NCBI RefSeq assembly: GCF_000002875.2
Contig: NC_009394.2
Coordinates: 1 to 64,000 of the forward strand
Length of the DNA: 64,000 bases
Origin: Leishmania infantum JPCM5
Taxonomy: Eukaryota; Euglenozoa; Kinetoplastea; Trypanosomatida; Trypanosomatidae
Reading direction: 5' to 3'
Part shown: positions 61,839 to 64,000 of the stretch, one piece after another
Position numbering within the stretch: the stretch's first letter is position 1
Layout: every line of letters begins with the position of its first letter
Notes under the pieces: model-generated
The model's database searches: none
Told to the model about the DNA's origin: nothing
What the model saw: only the letters and a program-made list of their open reading frames with translations
Translations under genes and position numbers: made by a program

Positions 61839-63920
61839 ATGCCAACGACTGACGGCCGCGTCCCAGGCGGCAAGTTACGGAGGAGCATGAGTCGCGTCTT
61901 TGTTGCCTTCTTCGCTGCTGTGCTTTTCGTCGTCTTTCTCACCGCGTACGAAGTCGGCGTTGGCACCGCCAACCCGCTTCAGTCGCGGCACATGCAGCTC
62001 ACGCAGAACGCAGTGAAGAAGAGTGAGGCAAATCTAGTGAACTGCCGCGAGGTCAACGCGGATTTAAAGAGCGGTGGTGGCGTCAATGCCGCACAGGCGA
62101 TTGCGGAGATGAGGCGGCAGAGAGAGGAGCTGATGAACATCGTCGCGCTGGAGCGTGAGCGTGTAGTGTCGGCGCGTAGTCTGCTGCAGGTTTGCGAGGA
62201 TGAGCTAGCCAGCGACCTCAGTGTACTCTTCGGTGTCGCCGACCACAACTTCACTGCGCGCATCCGGTCGTTGGAGGAAAAGCGGAAACATTTGGAGGGT
62301 TTGCACTCGATGCTCAACACGACCCCGTTTGGTGCAGTGGAGCTGCGCCGCAGCAGCGAAATCCGTGCACTGCAGGCGGCTCTCTTTCACGAGATGCGCG
62401 CCAGCAAGAAGAAAGCAGAAAACGGTGTGGCGAACGGCGAAGCGTGCACGAAGACTTCGGACAAGTACTCCGTCGTGTTCGACATCGGCAGCACTGGAAA
62501 TCGTGTCCATGTCTACAAGTACAGAGTGGCCCCTGCCACGCATACCGCTGCTGCGGCCGGCAGTGAGCTCAGCGACATCGACCTCGTCGAGGAGTTGTTT
62601 GAGCTAAATCACAAAGCCCTTAGCGAGCTCGATAATCCGGTGCAGGATGCGCCGGAAGCCTTATGGGAGCTCTTCATGAAAGCCAAGTACTTTGTACCGG
62701 CGGAGCTGCACGCATGCACGGCAGTCGAGTTCAAGGCTACCGCGGGACTGCGCATGCTGGGGATGGAGAAGGCCACCGAAATTCTTGACGGGATTCGCGC
62801 GCGCTACCGCAACGAAACGTTCTGGTTGCGCGGCAATGCACCGGTTCGCATCTTGGATGCCTGCGAGGAGGGCCCAATGGCGTGGCTCACGGTAAACTAC
62901 TTACTGGGGGTATTCTCCAGGGGTACAAAGGCAACCGCCTCGACGGTGGCCGTCATCGACCTCGGAGGCGGCTCCACGCAGATCGTCTTCGAACCCGGCG
63001 AGAGCGCGTTCCACGGGATGCGCACCGATTTGCGCTACTCGGCAACCTTGGGCAGCCGGTCTGTGAGTGCCTACCAACACAGCTACGAAGGCTACGGCCT
63101 GCACGCGGCCACCAAGGAGCTGCTTTTCCACATTCAAGGCAAGAGCCAAGAGAAGCCGGGAGGCGGTACCACCACCAGCACAGCAACGACGACCACCACG
63201 ACAACACCGGCAAACAGCGGCGACAAGGCTCTGTCTGTTTGGAACGTTCTGGGAAACCTGGGTGCAGACGGGAGCAGCGAGCGAGACGACATCGTCACCA
63301 AGAGAGCGCCGCCGATGCCACCACCGCCACTGCCGGACGCGGAGGCGGTGGAGGCGTTCCCCTGCTTCGCTGTCGGCTACGAAGACCCGCTAGGGGTGAA
63401 GAACATCAAGAAAAACAATACCGGGGAGCCGGCTATGCCCCCGAACTTCCAGGCTTGCGCGAACCTTTTCCGCGATCGGCTGCTAAAGCCAGTGGGGCTG
63501 ACATGTGAGGCGGCCAACTGCGGCATCGCTGGTGTCATGCAGCCACCGCTGACCAACTTCACCGGGGAAATCTACGTGTTTTCGTTCATCTTTGATCTGC
63601 TGGCCTTGGCGAACAGCTCCCTGGTGCCAGCGGGGGCTGCCGTGTCAAGGGAAAAGTTTGAGGTGAAGCTGCCGGACCTAGCGACGATTGCGGAGGGTCA
63701 CTGCGCCGCCTTCTCCCTCACCCGTATCGCCGAGGCGACCGCCAAGGAGGGCCTCGGTAGCCTGAAGCCGGAGTACGAGTGCATGTATTACTCCTACGTG
63801 TACGCGCTTCTCCGCTACGGGTACGAGGTGCCAGAGGATCGCGTGCTGCACGTGGTGAAGAAGATCCGCGGCTACGAGACCGCCTGGTCCCTCGGCGCCT
63901 CACTCCTCTCTCTTACCTAA
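61839..63920 (+). CDS. GDA1: GDA1/CD39-family nucleoside diphosphatase (Golgi guanosine diphosphatase-like)
   Basis: A 693-residue type II membrane protein that hydrolyses nucleoside di- and/or triphosphates. A short cytoplasmic basic tail is followed by a signal-anchor (about residues 19-38, VFVAFFAAVLFVVFL) and a helical stem (45-190). The apyrase conserved regions follow: VVFDIGSTGNRVHVYKY with Asp215 (ACR1; usual DAGSxxS/T), EFKATAGLRML around 297-307 (ACR2), DACEEGPMAW with Glu343/Glu344 (ACR3, catalytic base) and VIDLGGGSTQIVFEP with Asp374 (ACR4). STGxRVHxYKY favours the Golgi GDA1/UDPase type, which removes GDP/UDP released by glycosyltransferases so that nucleotide-sugar import can continue. 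The protein is longer than yeast Gda1 (518), from the stem and from a Thr-rich insert at about 446-460. Trypanosomatid NTPDases have also been reported at the surface or secreted, so location is inferred. The start at ATG 61839 gives the shortest cytoplasmic tail consistent with a type II anchor. Confidence 0.92.
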   Translation: MPTTDGRVPGGKLRRSMSRVFVAFFAAVLFVVFLTAYEVGVGTANPLQSRHMQLTQNAVKKSEANLVNCREVNADLKSGGGVNAAQAIAEMRRQREELMNIVALERERVVSARSLLQVCEDELASDLSVLFGVADHNFTARIRSLEEKRKHLEGLHSMLNTTPFGAVELRRSSEIRALQAALFHEMRASKKKAENGVANGEACTKTSDKYSVVFDIGSTGNRVHVYKYRVAPATHTAAAAGSELSDIDLVEELFELNHKALSELDNPVQDAPEALWELFMKAKYFVPAELHACTAVEFKATAGLRMLGMEKATEILDGIRARYRNETFWLRGNAPVRILDACEEGPMAWLTVNYLLGVFSRGTKATASTVAVIDLGGGSTQIVFEPGESAFHGMRTDLRYSATLGSRSVSAYQHSYEGYGLHAATKELLFHIQGKSQEKPGGGTTTSTATTTTTTTPANSGDKALSVWNVLGNLGADGSSERDDIVTKRAPPMPPPPLPDAEAVEAFPCFAVGYEDPLGVKNIKKNNTGEPAMPPNFQACANLFRDRLLKPVGLTCEAANCGIAGVMQPPLTNFTGEIYVFSFIFDLLALANSSLVPAGAAVSREKFEVKLPDLATIAEGHCAAFSLTRIAEATAKEGLGSLKPEYECMYYSYVYALLRYGYEVPEDRVLHVVKKIRGYETAWSLGASLLSLT

Positions 63921-64000
63921 ATTGCCTTCCGACGGGAAACGGCATTTGGGCGTGGGAAGAGGAGAGGGCGGGGTCGCTGATGTGCGGTGTTGCGGTGCAT
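63921..64000. other. Start of the NTPDase 3' UTR
   Basis: G-rich sequence to the window end; nothing else is visible. Confidence 0.5.

Overview
The window looks like nuclear DNA of a Leishmania-type trypanosomatid. The signs are intron-less, GC-rich open reading frames lying head to tail on one strand over more than 50 kb, intergenic regions of 0.4 to 6 kb full of polypyrimidine tracts, (CA)n/(GT)n and poly-C runs, candidate AG trans-splice acceptors just upstream of start codons, and one well-supported SIDER-type degenerate retroposon. Protein families and their order (phosphate permease, TRAPP-like, MMS19, eL33, CIAO1, GDA1-type NTPDase) agree with my memory of the left part of Leishmania chromosome 10. 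That assignment is recall, not a search.

Layout. (1) 1-1481, minus strand: a PHO4/PiT phosphate permease cut by the window edge. (2) 1482-10406: a roughly 9 kb divergent strand-switch region, visibly more AT-rich and without convincing intact genes. It holds a broken D-lactate-dehydrogenase-like pseudogene on the minus strand (2420-3844). Transcription of both polycistronic units probably starts in this region. (3) 10407-63920, plus strand: one polycistronic unit with 14 genes. In order these are a TRAPPC11-like protein, MMS19, a thymidylate-kinase-like protein, ribosomal protein eL33, a beta-propeller-like protein with an apparent 5' frameshift, a membrane-anchored short-chain dehydrogenase, a SRP40/Nopp140-C protein, CIAO1, a PSP1-domain protein, a C2-like/coiled-coil protein with an adaptor-like tail, a DEAD-box pseudo-helicase with a likely mitochondrial presequence, a poly-proline protein, a CCDC6-like coiled-coil protein, and a GDA1/CD39 nucleotidase.

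Links between genes. MMS19 and CIAO1 are two subunits of the cytosolic Fe-S targeting complex and share this transcription unit. The NTPDase (Golgi nucleotide hydrolysis) and the TRAPPC11-like protein both point to the secretory pathway. Otherwise neighbours are functionally mixed, as is usual in trypanosomatids, where control is mainly post-transcriptional.

Most unusual observations: a DEAD-box protein that has lost the motif I lysine, the DEAD acidic pair and the motif VI consensus; a thymidylate-kinase-like protein with Glu at the Walker A Ser/Thr position and a ~135-residue N-terminal extension; the D-LDH pseudogene in the strand-switch region; a second degenerate coding block (24440-25450); the SIDER copy at 23283-23806; and an apparent one-base frameshift (or an upstream ORF) at the start of the propeller gene. 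I saw no CRISPR arrays, phage, rRNA or convincing tRNA genes.
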